Below the pieces are notes generated by a model, which saw only the letters and a list, made by a program, of their open reading frames with translations, had not been told where the DNA came from and did not search any database. From positions 1,042,291 through 1,106,290 of the forward strand of contig CP070705.1 in assembly GCA_020349965.1 (NCBI GenBank): DNA of 64,000 nucleotides. The letters run 5' to 3'. Both the position numbers and the translations under genes were made by a program. This stretch comes from Caldifarciminota bacterium. Its GTDB lineage: Bacteria > Hydrothermota > Tepidihabitantia > SM23-42. Shown one piece after another: positions 9,716 through 18,861 of the stretch. Every line of letters begins with the position of its first letter. Position 1 is the first letter of the stretch.

Positions 9716-9940
9716 TCACAAGTCTTTGATCTCGATGAGCTTCTCTCTTGATTTGGAGCCTTTCTTGATCGTGATCGAGGATTTGTTCGTCTTGTAATGA
9801 CGTGCAAGTATTTCCATTAGTTCACGGTTCGCCCGCCCTGCAGCAGGCGGCGATACAACTTTCACTCTGAAATTGCCGTTCCCGAGATCGATGATCTCGG
9901 CCTTTTTCGCATTAGCCGTTACCCGGATGCGTAAGTACAT
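9716..9940 (-). CDS. yggU: DUF167/YggU family protein
   Basis: The 74-residue protein shows the compact YggU fold pattern: RIRVTANAKKAEI, a central VSPPAAGRANREL motif and a C-terminal GxKSREKLIEI strand. The molecular role is unknown. Its start abuts the stop of the anti-sigma gene (9941), so it is translated as the third cistron of the sigma/anti-sigma operon. Confidence 0.9.
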   Translation of the reverse strand: MYLRIRVTANAKKAEIIDLGNGNFRVKVVSPPAAGRANRELMEILARHYKTNKSSITIKKGSKSREKLIEIKDL

Positions 9941-10702
9941 CTATTTTTCTTTCTCTTCTTCCGCCGTCGTCGCCATTTCAAAATAGACCTGTTTTTTCTT
10001 ACCTTCGATCGTGGGTGGCGACAATTGCTGGCCGGCGAGTTCCTTTTCGAGAATCGTATCTTCTTCCGGAACTAATGTATTACCCGTTGCTACTTTGACA
10101 ATGGTTCCGGTGGTGTCGATGATCGCCCGTACTATATTCGCCCGTACAGGTGCCGCAACTTCACGTTCATCGATGCCCATGATGGCTTGTTCCTCGACGA
10201 CGTCGGCGGCAGGCGCTTTTGCCTCAATACTCTCATCGTACGCCGCCTTTGCCATACGTTTTTCTGCCGTTGGCGCAGGTTTCGCGCTTATAACAGGCTC
10301 TGGTATGAAGAGCTGCACTTCCTGTCGCGGCACAACCTCCTGATAGCTAACGCGGTCGCTCAGGTCGACTATTCTCCTCGATGGACTGATCTCGACGAGG
10401 ACGATGAAAACAAGGATCGCTGCTGCTACCGGAGCGAATACGGGCGCAAATCGCAGAAGGCTTCTTCTTGGCGCAACCTTCACTTTGTCCATGACCCGGC
10501 GGTTCAGCGCGAAGAAGAAATCACGAGAGGGTTCCTCGAATACGTCATTTCTAACTCTGCTGTCGATTCCTTTCAAAACCCTCATTTCTTCTCTGCATGC
10601 AGAACATTCTTTCAGGTGCGATTCTACGGCTGCATTCTCCTGCTCACTGAGTTCACCGTCGAGGTAGGCGCTTAAAAACTCAATGGGCAAATCACAATTC
10701 AT
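9941..10702 (-). CDS. anti-sigma factor with zf-HC2 zinc finger
   Basis: The 253-residue protein starts with a ZAS-type zinc finger: the YLDGELSEQE motif, then HLKECSACR near residues 29-37, giving the HxxxCxxC signature. A single transmembrane helix lies near 86-105. The remaining C-terminal part is Ala/Glu-rich and should be periplasmic. It would hold the ECF sigma factor encoded 7 nt upstream at the membrane until an envelope signal arrives. The periplasmic part shows no domain I recognise. Confidence 0.88.
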   Translation of the reverse strand: MNCDLPIEFLSAYLDGELSEQENAAVESHLKECSACREEMRVLKGIDSRVRNDVFEEPSRDFFFALNRRVMDKVKVAPRRSLLRFAPVFAPVAAAILVFIVLVEISPSRRIVDLSDRVSYQEVVPRQEVQLFIPEPVISAKPAPTAEKRMAKAAYDESIEAKAPAADVVEEQAIMGIDEREVAAPVRANIVRAIIDTTGTIVKVATGNTLVPEEDTILEKELAGQQLSPPTIEGKKKQVYFEMATTAEEEKEK

Positions 10703-10709
10703 CTTTGTG

Positions 10710-11264
10710 TCACTCCATTTCTTTCAATAATTCTTTCAATTTCACTCGCGCGCGTGCCAGTCTTGACATCACGGTTCCCTTGGGAATACGCAGTACTTTG
10801 CTGATCTCATCGTATGAGAGGTCGTCCTCGACCTTGAGCGACAAGATCGTCCGGGCGTCATCAGGCAATCGCGCAAACGCGGCAGTTATTCGCTCGCGGA
10901 GCATCTTCTCCCTTGTCATTCGGACCGGATCAAAATGGCCGTTGGTGAGGGTCTTTTCCACATATTCCAGCGGCTCGGTGCCGATTTTGCGCTCGCGCTT
11001 CAGAAAATTTATCGCATTGTTCACGGCAATCCTCCTCAGCCATGCATAGAATGGTCGGCCACTTTCGAATTTCTTAATCGAACGATAAGCCTTGATAAAT
11101 GCTTCTTCAACGAGATCCTCTGCATCATCCCTGTTCATAACCATCCGGTACATCACTTTGTATAAGGCAAGTTTGTATCGTTCAACGATCGGGCTAAAGG
11201 CATCGCAATCGCCCCTTTTCACCGATTCTATGAGCGATTCGTCGCTCTCTATATGATTATACAC
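10710..11264 (-). CDS. ECF RNA polymerase sigma factor
   Basis: The 184-residue protein has sigma region 2 (AFSPIVERYK to RPFYAWLRRIAVNNAINFLKR, about 22-95) and region 4 (RLPDDARTILSLKVEDDLSYDEISKVLRIPKGTVMSRLARAR, about 125-175). These recruit RNA polymerase to stress promoters. The start is a GTG with no clear ribosome site. The downstream anti-sigma gene follows after 7 nt, the classic arrangement. Its target promoters cannot be read from this window. Confidence 0.93.
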   Translation of the reverse strand: MYNHIESDESLIESVKRGDCDAFSPIVERYKLALYKVMYRMVMNRDDAEDLVEEAFIKAYRSIKKFESGRPFYAWLRRIAVNNAINFLKRERKIGTEPLEYVEKTLTNGHFDPVRMTREKMLRERITAAFARLPDDARTILSLKVEDDLSYDEISKVLRIPKGTVMSRLARARVKLKELLKEME

Positions 11265-11325
11265 GATAGAGCGTTAAATATTCCCTGCTGCATGCAAGAA
11301 TCTATGAAAAGGATCAAAATGGGTT

Positions 11326-11362
11326 CATACGGACGAGGGGATGCAGCCAGTGGATCCGTATG
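11326..11362 (-). terminator. possible terminator hairpin after the DUF4412 gene
   Basis: Inverted repeat CATACGGA (11326-11333) and TCCGTATG (11355-11362) with a 21-nt loop just beyond the stop at 11369. There is no strong U-run, so termination is uncertain. Confidence 0.35.
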
Positions 11363-11368
11363 CATTTA

Positions 11369-12115
11369 TTATTCTTGTAAGGAATAGCCGGCAGGTATTT
11401 CGAAAACTCTGTCGTTTATTGGTTTTGTTTCGATCTTTGTCACTTCGCTATGGGTGGTCATTGTGAACGACATTCCTTCACCGCCCATGGTAATGTCCAT
11501 ATCGATTTCGAGCGGGAAACCGTCGATTTCGCTGATCTTCTTCTGAAACTCCTCGTAGTTTTTCTTGTTTGGGCCCATCATTGCCGATGATGAACCGAGG
11601 CCTGATTCTGCCATCTGTTTCTGAAACTCTTGGATCTCCTTGTAACCCGGGATTTCCTTAGTCACCCACATTGTCTGTTTGAACGTCATCTTGCCCTCTT
11701 CCCCTGCGCTTTCCATTGACACGATGACCTGCTCACAATCCTTCTTGAGAATTTGTTTCTTCTCGCCGGTTCTGAAGACTTTCAATTCAGGCATCTCCAT
11801 CTCGGTTTCTTCATATTCCTCGGTCGCACCGCTCATTGTTTCCAGACTGTGTTCCGAGTATTTCTCGTTTTCATGATCGATAGACCATATTACGCCTTTA
11901 TCGAGACGGATGATTTTTGTGTCAGACATGGGTCCCGTCATCGGATTCTCGGCGGTCATTTCGGTCAATGACCGGTCACCCTTGACGAATACACGCATCT
12001 GTGTTTCCGCTTTCATGCCCATCATACCGGACGTAGTGGAAGTCATTTCGTACATGACATCTGCACTCATCACCGATGCGACAAAGAGTAATGATACGAG
12101 AGAGATTATTCTCAT
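11369..12115 (-). CDS. secreted DUF4412-like protein
   Basis: The predicted exported protein of about 248 residues has a signal peptide (RIISLVSLLFVASVMSA). The body resembles DUF4412 proteins: VFVKGDRSLTEM, then KIIRLDKGVIWSID and a MTFKQTMWVTKEIPGYKE stretch. It is rich in Met and Glu (an EEYEETEMEMPE segment near 110). The family has no known activity. I chose the ATG at 12115 because a GGAGGC site lies 6 nt upstream; an in-frame ATG at 12145 falls within the promoter. It has its own promoter and appears monocistronic. A second DUF4412-like gene lies at 41389. Confidence 0.78.
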   Translation of the reverse strand: MRIISLVSLLFVASVMSADVMYEMTSTTSGMMGMKAETQMRVFVKGDRSLTEMTAENPMTGPMSDTKIIRLDKGVIWSIDHENEKYSEHSLETMSGATEEYEETEMEMPELKVFRTGEKKQILKKDCEQVIVSMESAGEEGKMTFKQTMWVTKEIPGYKEIQEFQKQMAESGLGSSSAMMGPNKKNYEEFQKKISEIDGFPLEIDMDITMGGEGMSFTMTTHSEVTKIETKPINDRVFEIPAGYSLQE

Positions 12116-12133
12116 CAGAAGCCTCCTTTGGAC

Positions 12134-12161
12134 ATTATACAGCAAACTGTATGTGTGTCAA
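12134..12161 (-). promoter_or_regulatory. promoter of the DUF4412 gene
   Basis: On the minus strand, TTGACA (12161-12156) and TATAAT (12139-12134) are both perfect consensus, with a 16-bp spacer. The predicted start falls next to the ribosome site of the gene starting at 12115. Confidence 0.85.
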
Positions 12162-12174
12162 TTAGGTCTGCTTT

Positions 12175-13329
12175 CTACAGAAGGCACCGTTCAATTAGTA
12201 TGGTAGCATATGTTCCTGGTGGTAGCTTGCATTTCACCGAACAGCGGTAGGCTCTCGGATAAAGTTCATCAGGCTGTGGATCGGATACGTCAAAGTCTTC
12301 CGGAAATATCACTGCCGAGCGCGAAAACGTCTTGAAGCGAACGCCGCGCAAGCGCATCTTCTGAAGGCCCATTCTTTTGAGCGTAATGCCTTCTTTTGCC
12401 AATACTTTTTTGATGCACATACCCACCATGCCGGAAAGGTTTGTCTTTTCGTTGACCATGGGAATGCTCAGGCTCCTCAGGTGATTGCGGGGCTGTAGTC
12501 TGCGGTAGAAAACGAATCTACCCATCGAGTATTTCACGGAGACATTCCCTGCGCCGTATTTGATTATGAGCCGGGCGAGAGTTTCGTTGAATATATAGGA
12601 TTGGTAGGCAAGTAAGTAGAGATTAAGGTATTCACGGTCGATTTGTTTGAGTGCGTTCTTGAAATCCTTCGGATGTGTGCAAAGGTAATACAGTACCGAT
12701 CTGTAGAAACGCGGCGCGATATTGAGGGCACCCTCCCAGTCACGCCAGTGGCTGTAACAGTAGGTCTTGAATCTTCTTTCGGCAGCGTTGTCATCCCGGT
12801 GCGCATGGCAGAGGAGAAGTTTCAGCGCGCCTCCATAGTGCTCGAGTATCATCTTTTTGGCGATGAACCCCTCACCATGGCGTGCCGAGCCAAAACGCTG
12901 TTCGCCGAAGTAGTTAGCGAAGCCGTGATTACTGATTTCTCTTGCGTTCTGGTGAATCCTCTCGATTTCTTCTAGATGGAGTTTTCTGAGTGTCATGCAA
13001 AAGCGGTTACCGCGTAGCATCGCAGGACTTACCGGCATGTTGCTTTTTCCCACCGGTCTGACTGTGAAGTTCTTCTCCACTACGGAATCTTTAAAGTCAC
13101 CTTTGAACGAAAGATATTGGGTGGATCGGGAATAGCGGTCTTTCAATCCAGCGCGCTCGAAACGATCAACAGGCACTTTCTTCTTACGCGCGACATAATC
13201 GATGACGTCGAGTGTGTTCCAATATTGCTTCTCGAGTTTCAGAATGGTGTAGGAGCCTCTGACCGCAAAAGGTATGTCAATAAGCTCTTCAACTATAAAG
13301 TCCTCGGGCCTGACCTTTATCTTGGCCAC
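12175..13329 (-). CDS. truD: tRNA pseudouridine synthase TruD
   Basis: TruD converts uridine 13 of certain tRNAs to pseudouridine. The catalytic region RAGLKDRYSRSTQYL near residues 58-73 contains the catalytic Asp of the GxKD motif. NYFGEQRFGS near 139 and the GNRFCMTLR strand are also characteristic. The length of 384 residues is normal for bacterial or archaeal TruD. The start is a GTG without an obvious ribosome site. It follows the M16 peptidase gene by 79 nt on the same strand, probably as a downstream cistron of the rpsO-pnp run. Confidence 0.93.
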   Translation of the reverse strand: MAKIKVRPEDFIVEELIDIPFAVRGSYTILKLEKQYWNTLDVIDYVARKKKVPVDRFERAGLKDRYSRSTQYLSFKGDFKDSVVEKNFTVRPVGKSNMPVSPAMLRGNRFCMTLRKLHLEEIERIHQNAREISNHGFANYFGEQRFGSARHGEGFIAKKMILEHYGGALKLLLCHAHRDDNAAERRFKTYCYSHWRDWEGALNIAPRFYRSVLYYLCTHPKDFKNALKQIDREYLNLYLLAYQSYIFNETLARLIIKYGAGNVSVKYSMGRFVFYRRLQPRNHLRSLSIPMVNEKTNLSGMVGMCIKKVLAKEGITLKRMGLQKMRLRGVRFKTFSRSAVIFPEDFDVSDPQPDELYPRAYRCSVKCKLPPGTYATILIERCLL

Positions 13330-13408
13330 TTTCTGAGAGGTTTTCTACGTGTGCTTCACCGCGCTTAGTTCGTTGGTGTGTGTTGCTTCTGGAATACCCT
13401 CTTGGCCA

Positions 13409-14707
13409 CTATGTCTTCAGGTCATCGAGAATACTGCTTATGTCTTTTTCTGTGATCGGCCCCACTGCTGCGACCGTATATCGTTGCGGGTCAAAGTAAT
13501 CTTTTATGATGCCGTTGATCTCTTTCTCGTTCACCGAATTGATGCGGGCGACGACATCGTCGACGGTCGCGATTTCCCGTGAATACACAGCTTCGCGGGC
13601 AAGGCGCAGCATGCGGCTCGTCGAACTTTCGAGGCTGAGCAGCAAATTACCCGAGAGATAGGTCTTGGCGAGGTCGATTTCTTCTTTACTGAATCCCCGC
13701 CCGTTGATGTCTTTGAAGATCGTTTTCAGTCGTCGCACGACTTTCGGAATATTCTTCTTGTCGCAAATGAAATAGAATCCAGACACCCCGCAGTCACAAT
13801 AGAAATCGATGAAGGACTGCACATGGTAGACCAGACCGTCCTTTTCGCGCAGACCTTGAAAGAGACGTGAAGACATGCCACCGCCCAGCGCGGTGTTCAT
13901 TATCGAAAGCTGGTAGTGCTGGGGCGCGGCATATTCGACACCCTTGGTGCCGAAAACAAAGTGGACCTGGGAAAACTCTTTGCGTGGTTGGACTTCGATT
14001 TTGCCGAGGCGATAGGAAGGCATCGTCCTCTTGATCTTGTCCACTTTTTCCATCGCAAATCTCTGATTTGCCAGGCTGACAATTTTGTCATAGTCGTAGT
14101 TACCGCTGAGGGCAATCACGATCTCTCTGTTCATGAGTTTTCGGTAGTGCCTCTTTGCGTGCATTGATTCAATCTGCTTGACCGATTCCATGGTTCCTGC
14201 AATGGGTCGACCAAGAGAATGATCGGGCATCAGTGTTCTGAAAAAAAGCTCAAATGCAGAATCGCCCGGGTCGTCGCTGCTCGATTTTATTTCTTCGAGG
14301 ACGACGGACTTTTCCTTATTAAGATCGCGGCTGTCGATCTTCGACTCGAGAAGTATTTCAGCGATGAGTTCGAAAACGAGAGTGATGTGTTCGGAGAGGA
14401 ATTTTGTTATAATGATGAGATTTTCCTTCGTCGTGTAGGCGTCGAATGCGCCGCCCAGGCTTTCCATCATTTTTACGATCTCCAGCGCCGATTTGCGCGA
14501 GGTGCCTTTGAATAACATGTGTTCGATCAAGTGTGTAATACCGCCGTCTTTGAGTGATTCATCCCGTGAGCCATTGTTGATGAAGACGCCCATCGAGAAT
14601 GAGTAGAATTTGGGGATTTTTTCTGCGATTATTCTTACGGCGGGATTGAGCGTAGCAAGGGTTATCTTATTCTTTTCGGATGAGATTAATCCTCCCCTGG
14701 TCGTCAA
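13409..14707 (-). CDS. M16 family zinc metallopeptidase (pitrilysin-like)
   Basis: Processing peptidase of the M16B type, 432 residues. The inverted zinc motif HLIEH lies near residues 64-68, and the distal Glu region KEKSVVLEEI near 130 is present. The C-terminal half shows the usual second, non-catalytic M16 fold (HFVFGTKGVEYA, LGGGMSSRLFQGLREKDGLVY). The gene overlaps pnp by 41 bases. In this frame the start is TTG at 14707, because no ATG or GTG exists nearby; a GGGGAGGA stretch lies just inside it. An M16 peptidase directly after pnp is a common arrangement in bacteria. Confidence 0.93.
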   Translation of the reverse strand: MTTRGGLISSEKNKITLATLNPAVRIIAEKIPKFYSFSMGVFINNGSRDESLKDGGITHLIEHMLFKGTSRKSALEIVKMMESLGGAFDAYTTKENLIIITKFLSEHITLVFELIAEILLESKIDSRDLNKEKSVVLEEIKSSSDDPGDSAFELFFRTLMPDHSLGRPIAGTMESVKQIESMHAKRHYRKLMNREIVIALSGNYDYDKIVSLANQRFAMEKVDKIKRTMPSYRLGKIEVQPRKEFSQVHFVFGTKGVEYAAPQHYQLSIMNTALGGGMSSRLFQGLREKDGLVYHVQSFIDFYCDCGVSGFYFICDKKNIPKVVRRLKTIFKDINGRGFSKEEIDLAKTYLSGNLLLSLESSTSRMLRLAREAVYSREIATVDDVVARINSVNEKEINGIIKDYFDPQRYTVAAVGPITEKDISSILDDLKT

Positions 14708-16730
14708 TATTCGCTACTTTTACGACGATTTCATCGCCGATCTTTACAACATCTTCAACCCGCTTGACGCGTTGCCGGGAGAGTTTGGATATATGGACGA
14801 GCCCTTCTTTGCCGGGCAGTATTTCAACGAACGCGCCGAAAGTCATTATGCGTTTTACTTTGCCAACGTATAGTTTACCGACCTCGGCTTCCTGGACAAT
14901 GCTCTGCACCGTCTCTTGAGCTTTTTCCACGTTGTGTCGGTCCTCACCGGCAATCGTTACCTTCCCGTCATCGTCAATGTCGATCTCCACGTCATTATCC
15001 GCGATGATCTTGCGGATGACCTTGCCGCCGGGTCCGATTACCTCGCCGATCTTCTCCTTTGCGATCGAAAAGACCACGATCTTCGGTGCATATTTGGACA
15101 ACTGGCTTCTTGGTGTACTGATGGTGCTGTTCATGACCTTCAGTATCTCCAGTCGGGCCGTGCGGGCCGTTTGCATTGCCTCGGCGAGAACATCAACGGG
15201 TAACCCCTGAATTTTCAGGTCAAGTTGGATGGCGGTTACGCCGTCCGCCGTGCCGGCAACCTTGAAATCCATATCTCCGTAGTGATCCTCTGTACCCAGA
15301 ATGTCGGTGAGAAGCACATACTGCCCATTTTCTGTGACGAGTCCGACGGAAATACCGGAAACCGGGGCCTTGATCGGCACGCCGGCGTCCATCAGGGCAA
15401 GGGATGATCCGCAGACGCTGGCCATTGATGATGAGCCGTTGGATTCAAGGATATTGGAGACGACCCTCACGGTGTAGGGAAATTCTGTTTCCTTGGGAAG
15501 CACCGGGGATATTGCCCGTTCGGCAAGAGCACCGTGTCCGATCTCACGCCTGCCCGGGCCGCGCATTGGGCGGACGTCACCGGTTGAGAATGGCGGGAAA
15601 TTATAGTGTAGCATGAAGGATTTCGATTCCTCTCCGTATATATCATCGATCCGCTGTTCGTCACTCGCCGTTCCCAGAGTCGTTACTGCAAGGCTCTGAG
15701 TCTGGCCTCTGGTGAATAGCGCCGAGCCGTGGGTTCTCGGCAACAGCCCGATTTCGCAAGAGACCGGTCGAATATCCTCTAAACCGCGGCCATCCAGACG
15801 TTTGTTCTCTCTGATCACTCGCTCGCGCATCTCGCTGCGCATCAAATCGTCGACGACGTATTTAACCTTGGGTTCGACGTCGTCATATTTGTCCATAAGT
15901 TTTTCAGCGACGGTCTTTATCAATTGATACGCTGAATCTTCACGAGCTTTCTTGTCTTTGAGCTGCAATATCTGGCTGATACTATCGCCAATTGCGTCCT
16001 TGATGTCGCCATAAAGTGCATCTACGACAAACGGGTTGGTCATGGTGATCTTCTCCCGTCCGGCGTTCTTCACCATCTCTTCCTCGATGTCGATAATGCG
16101 TGAGATCTCCGGTTGCGCCAATTGGATTGCTTTGATGATCTCTTCCTCGCTGGCCTCTTTGGCGCCGCCTTCTATCATGACGACCGAATCACGCGTGCCG
16201 GCAACGATGACATCGAGCTTACTGTCCGTTTGCTGGGCAAGCGTTGGGTTGATCACGTATTGCCCGTCGATCATGCCGACCTTTACCGCGGCGATCGCAG
16301 TGGCGAAGGGCAGTTCGGACATTAGCAACGCCGTTGCCGCACCGATGATACCGAACGCGTCAGGTTCGTGCTCAACGTCTGATGAGAGTAGGTTGGTAAT
16401 GATCTGCACCTCGTTGCGGAAACCTTTCGGAAAGAGCGGCCGCAGGGAGCGGTCGATGAGACGGGAGATGAGGATCTCACTCTCCGACGGTCTGCTTTCC
16501 CGTTTGAAGAAACCACCCGGTATCTTACCTGCGGCGAAAGACAGTTCACGGTAGTCAACGGTTAGAGGCAGGAAATCGATACCCTCTGAAGGGTCTGGCT
16601 TGTAGGAAACGGCTACAAGGAGTATCGTGTCGCCATAACTGACAGTACACTCGGCCGCCGCTTGCTTGGCCACGCGACCCGTCTCAAGGCTGAGCTGCTT
16701 TTCACCAACCCTCAGTGATACAGAGTGCAA
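14667..16730 (-). CDS. pnp: polyribonucleotide nucleotidyltransferase
   Basis: Phosphorolytic 3'-5' exoribonuclease of the RNA degradosome. Two RNase PH-like domains (about 1-220 and 310-540) are followed by a KH domain near 555-610 (KIGEVIGPGGKVIRKI) and an S1 domain near 620-687 (GKLYVGKVKRIMTFGAFVEILPGKEGLVHISK). The length of 687 residues is normal. It lies one base after rpsO, the conserved rpsO-pnp pairing, and overlaps the peptidase gene downstream. Confidence 0.97.
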   Translation of the reverse strand: MHSVSLRVGEKQLSLETGRVAKQAAAECTVSYGDTILLVAVSYKPDPSEGIDFLPLTVDYRELSFAAGKIPGGFFKRESRPSESEILISRLIDRSLRPLFPKGFRNEVQIITNLLSSDVEHEPDAFGIIGAATALLMSELPFATAIAAVKVGMIDGQYVINPTLAQQTDSKLDVIVAGTRDSVVMIEGGAKEASEEEIIKAIQLAQPEISRIIDIEEEMVKNAGREKITMTNPFVVDALYGDIKDAIGDSISQILQLKDKKAREDSAYQLIKTVAEKLMDKYDDVEPKVKYVVDDLMRSEMRERVIRENKRLDGRGLEDIRPVSCEIGLLPRTHGSALFTRGQTQSLAVTTLGTASDEQRIDDIYGEESKSFMLHYNFPPFSTGDVRPMRGPGRREIGHGALAERAISPVLPKETEFPYTVRVVSNILESNGSSSMASVCGSSLALMDAGVPIKAPVSGISVGLVTENGQYVLLTDILGTEDHYGDMDFKVAGTADGVTAIQLDLKIQGLPVDVLAEAMQTARTARLEILKVMNSTISTPRSQLSKYAPKIVVFSIAKEKIGEVIGPGGKVIRKIIADNDVEIDIDDDGKVTIAGEDRHNVEKAQETVQSIVQEAEVGKLYVGKVKRIMTFGAFVEILPGKEGLVHISKLSRQRVKRVEDVVKIGDEIVVKVANIDDQGRINLIRKE

Positions 16731-16731
16731 A

Positions 16732-17001
16732 CTAACCTCTTAGATCCAGCGTCTTTACAATTTCCAAGTACTTGTTGCGGTCCTTCTTCATCAGATAATT
16801 GAGGTGGCGGCGTCTGTCATTGACCATTTTAATCAAGCCGCGCCTCGAATGGCGGTCTTTGGGGAACTGTTTCAAGTGGTCGGACAGGTTCTTGATTCGT
16901 TCGGTCAATATGGCGATCTGCACTTCGGGCGATCCGGTGTCCTTGACGTGTCGCTTGTGGCTTTGGATTATTTCGCTCTTCTTGGTCCGATCTAATGTCA
17001 T
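16732..17001 (-). CDS. rpsO: 30S ribosomal protein S15
   Basis: The 89-residue primary 16S rRNA-binding protein shows the S15 signature: [34 protein letters not shown] and [12 protein letters not shown]. The ribosome site AAGGAGA precedes the ATG. It is first in the rpsO-pnp operon. The leader from the predicted start is only about 19 nt, leaving little room for an S15 autoregulatory leader structure. Confidence 0.98.
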   Translation of the reverse strand: MTLDRTKKSEIIQSHKRHVKDTGSPEVQIAILTERIKNLSDHLKQFPKDRHSRRGLIKMVNDRRRHLNYLMKKDRNKYLEIVKTLDLRG

Positions 17002-17026
17002 AATCTGTTCTCCTTTTCTTTAGCTT

Positions 17027-17054
17027 ATTATCCACATATTCGGTTAAAAGTCAA
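17027..17054 (-). promoter_or_regulatory. promoter of rpsO-pnp
   Basis: On the minus strand, TTGACT (17054-17049) and GATAAT (17032-17027) have a 16-bp spacer. Confidence 0.75.
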
Positions 17055-17087
17055 GTAATATACGGATGTGGCGCTGGAGGGGTGCAG

Positions 17088-17115
17088 TTGACACCGGGGC
17101 GCATTTCATTATAAT
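17088..17115 (+). promoter_or_regulatory. promoter of the saccharopine-dehydrogenase-like gene
   Basis: TTGACA (17088-17093) and TATAAT (17110-17115), both consensus, have a 16-bp spacer. The leader to the ATG at 17222 is about 100 nt. It is divergent from the rpsO promoter. Confidence 0.8.
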
Positions 17116-17221
17116 AGTTGCCGATTGCCATTGTTATGAGCGGTCTGGCCGGACGGATCGCGCTATATTCTACTTACATTATTCAGTATCAGTACAGCAG
17201 TGTGGTTTGAGGAGGTAAAAT

Positions 17222-18457
17222 ATGAGGATCTTGGTTTTCGGAGGTTCAGGCAAAATAGGATCGGCGGTCGCCCGGGATCTCTCTTCGGACAAAGATGTCC
17301 AGAGGATCGGCATTGTCGGACGCCACAGGGAGACGCTCGAGCATGTCAAACAGTGGGTAGGGAGCGACAAGGTTATGCCCCACGTTCTCGATATCAACGA
17401 CAAAGAATCGACCATTACACTGATGAAACAGTACGATGTCGGGGTTCTTACCCTGCCTAACCGGCAGACGAGTTACAGGGTCGTTCATCTTGCGATCGAG
17501 GCCGGGTTGAACATTGTGGATACGATCGAGGAGTTTCATCGCACCCCCGACGCCTATGAGACAGAAGGGCTTGAAGTTCCCCAGGGGATGAAGCTCGCCG
17601 ATTATGGCGAGTGGCTACACAAGAGAGCCTGTGACAATGACGTTACATTTGTTGACGGAATGGGTTTTGCCCCGGGGTTGAGCAATATTACTTTGGGCGA
17701 TGGGATCAGGAAGATTGACATTGCAGAACGTGCTGTTGCCCGGGTCGGCGGTATCCCATCAAAGGAGGCTGCGGCAAAGCACCCTTTACGTTATATGATC
17801 ACTTGGGCTTTTGACCATGTGCTCAGAGAATATATGATAAAGTTGAATGTCATCAAGAACGGCAAGATCGTTGAGGTAAATGCGGCAACGGACCTCGAGA
17901 GATTCACGTTCGACAAGTTCGGGAAGAATGAACAGTTGGAATGCGCAGTCACTCCGGGGATGCCAAGTTTCTTGTTCACGCGGACGCAACTCAAGGAGTT
18001 TGCTGAGAAGACCGTACGCTGGCCAGGTCACTGGCAGGGCGTGCATACTCTCAAAGAATGCGGCATGCTCGATATCGAGCCGGTCGACTACATGGGTTCG
18101 AAGATCGTGCCGAGGGAATTACTTCTTTCGATCATTACACCGAAGTTGATTCCGAATGAGGGTGAGACGGACGTTTGCGTCATGTACAACACACTCGAGG
18201 GCAAGAAAGATGGAAAGGCCGTGAAGATCGAGTATTTCATGTGGGACGAGCCTGGTAGAGAAAGCGATATGTCTTCGATGATGAGGGTGACCGGTTTTCC
18301 TATGGCGATTACCGCACGCATGATAGGTAAGGGTGAGATAAAGGAAAAGGGTATTGTCGCTCCGGAGGATGCGATAGTCGGTGATCTCTATAAAAGATTC
18401 ATCGCCGAACTGAAGAAACGCGATATCGAAATACTTGAAGTGGCCGGCAACTCGTGA
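17222..18457 (+). CDS. saccharopine dehydrogenase-like NAD(P) oxidoreductase
   Basis: The 411-residue protein has an N-terminal Rossmann fold (ILVFGGSGKIGSAVARDL) and the LYS9/saccharopine reductase C-terminal domain (FVDGMGFAPGLSNI near 140, RVGGIPSKE near 180). Family members reduce or oxidise amino-acid adducts such as saccharopine or carboxynorspermidine. I see no lysine or polyamine pathway genes around it, so the substrate is open. A GGAGG site precedes the ATG. It is followed by a VOC-family gene 29 nt later. Confidence 0.88.
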   Translation: MRILVFGGSGKIGSAVARDLSSDKDVQRIGIVGRHRETLEHVKQWVGSDKVMPHVLDINDKESTITLMKQYDVGVLTLPNRQTSYRVVHLAIEAGLNIVDTIEEFHRTPDAYETEGLEVPQGMKLADYGEWLHKRACDNDVTFVDGMGFAPGLSNITLGDGIRKIDIAERAVARVGGIPSKEAAAKHPLRYMITWAFDHVLREYMIKLNVIKNGKIVEVNAATDLERFTFDKFGKNEQLECAVTPGMPSFLFTRTQLKEFAEKTVRWPGHWQGVHTLKECGMLDIEPVDYMGSKIVPRELLLSIITPKLIPNEGETDVCVMYNTLEGKKDGKAVKIEYFMWDEPGRESDMSSMMRVTGFPMAITARMIGKGEIKEKGIVAPEDAIVGDLYKRFIAELKKRDIEILEVAGNS

Positions 18458-18486
18458 TGGTTGAAGTAATGGCATTGACTTGAAAA

Positions 18487-18834
18487 ATGGCCGGAATTGT
18501 TTTCTTTAAGACATATCAGATCAACGATCTCGAACGGTTCTATACACAGGAACTCGGTATGGAAGTGTGGCTTAGACAGGCGGACTGCATTATTCTCAGA
18601 CACGAGAATCTACTCTTGGGATTCTGTACCCGTGCCGAGGTTGAACGATCGGGCATAATAACATTCGTATATCGAACAAGAAAGGAAGTTGACGCTCTGC
18701 ATGCGAGATTAGAAGATGTTGCATCCGGCCCGCCCGCCGTGAACGAAAAGTACAAAATATATCATTTTTTTGGTAGTGATCCAGAACACCGGCTCCTGGA
18801 ATTCCAGTGTTTCCTCCATCCGGTCGAGATCTGA
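18487..18834 (+). CDS. VOC superfamily protein (glyoxalase-like)
   Basis: The 115-residue protein has the beta-alpha-beta-beta-beta pattern of a vicinal-oxygen-chelate fold (IVFFKTYQINDLERFYTQELGMEV, then DPEHRLLEFQCF). A Glu in the final strand (LLEFQ) is a usual metal ligand, but other ligands are not clear. The function could be a lyase, a dioxygenase or a binding protein. It lies 29 nt after the saccharopine-dehydrogenase-like gene and is probably co-transcribed. Confidence 0.8.
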   Translation: MAGIVFFKTYQINDLERFYTQELGMEVWLRQADCIILRHENLLLGFCTRAEVERSGIITFVYRTRKEVDALHARLEDVASGPPAVNEKYKIYHFFGSDPEHRLLEFQCFLHPVEI

Positions 18835-18861
18835 CGGTGACTTACATAGACACGAAGGCAC

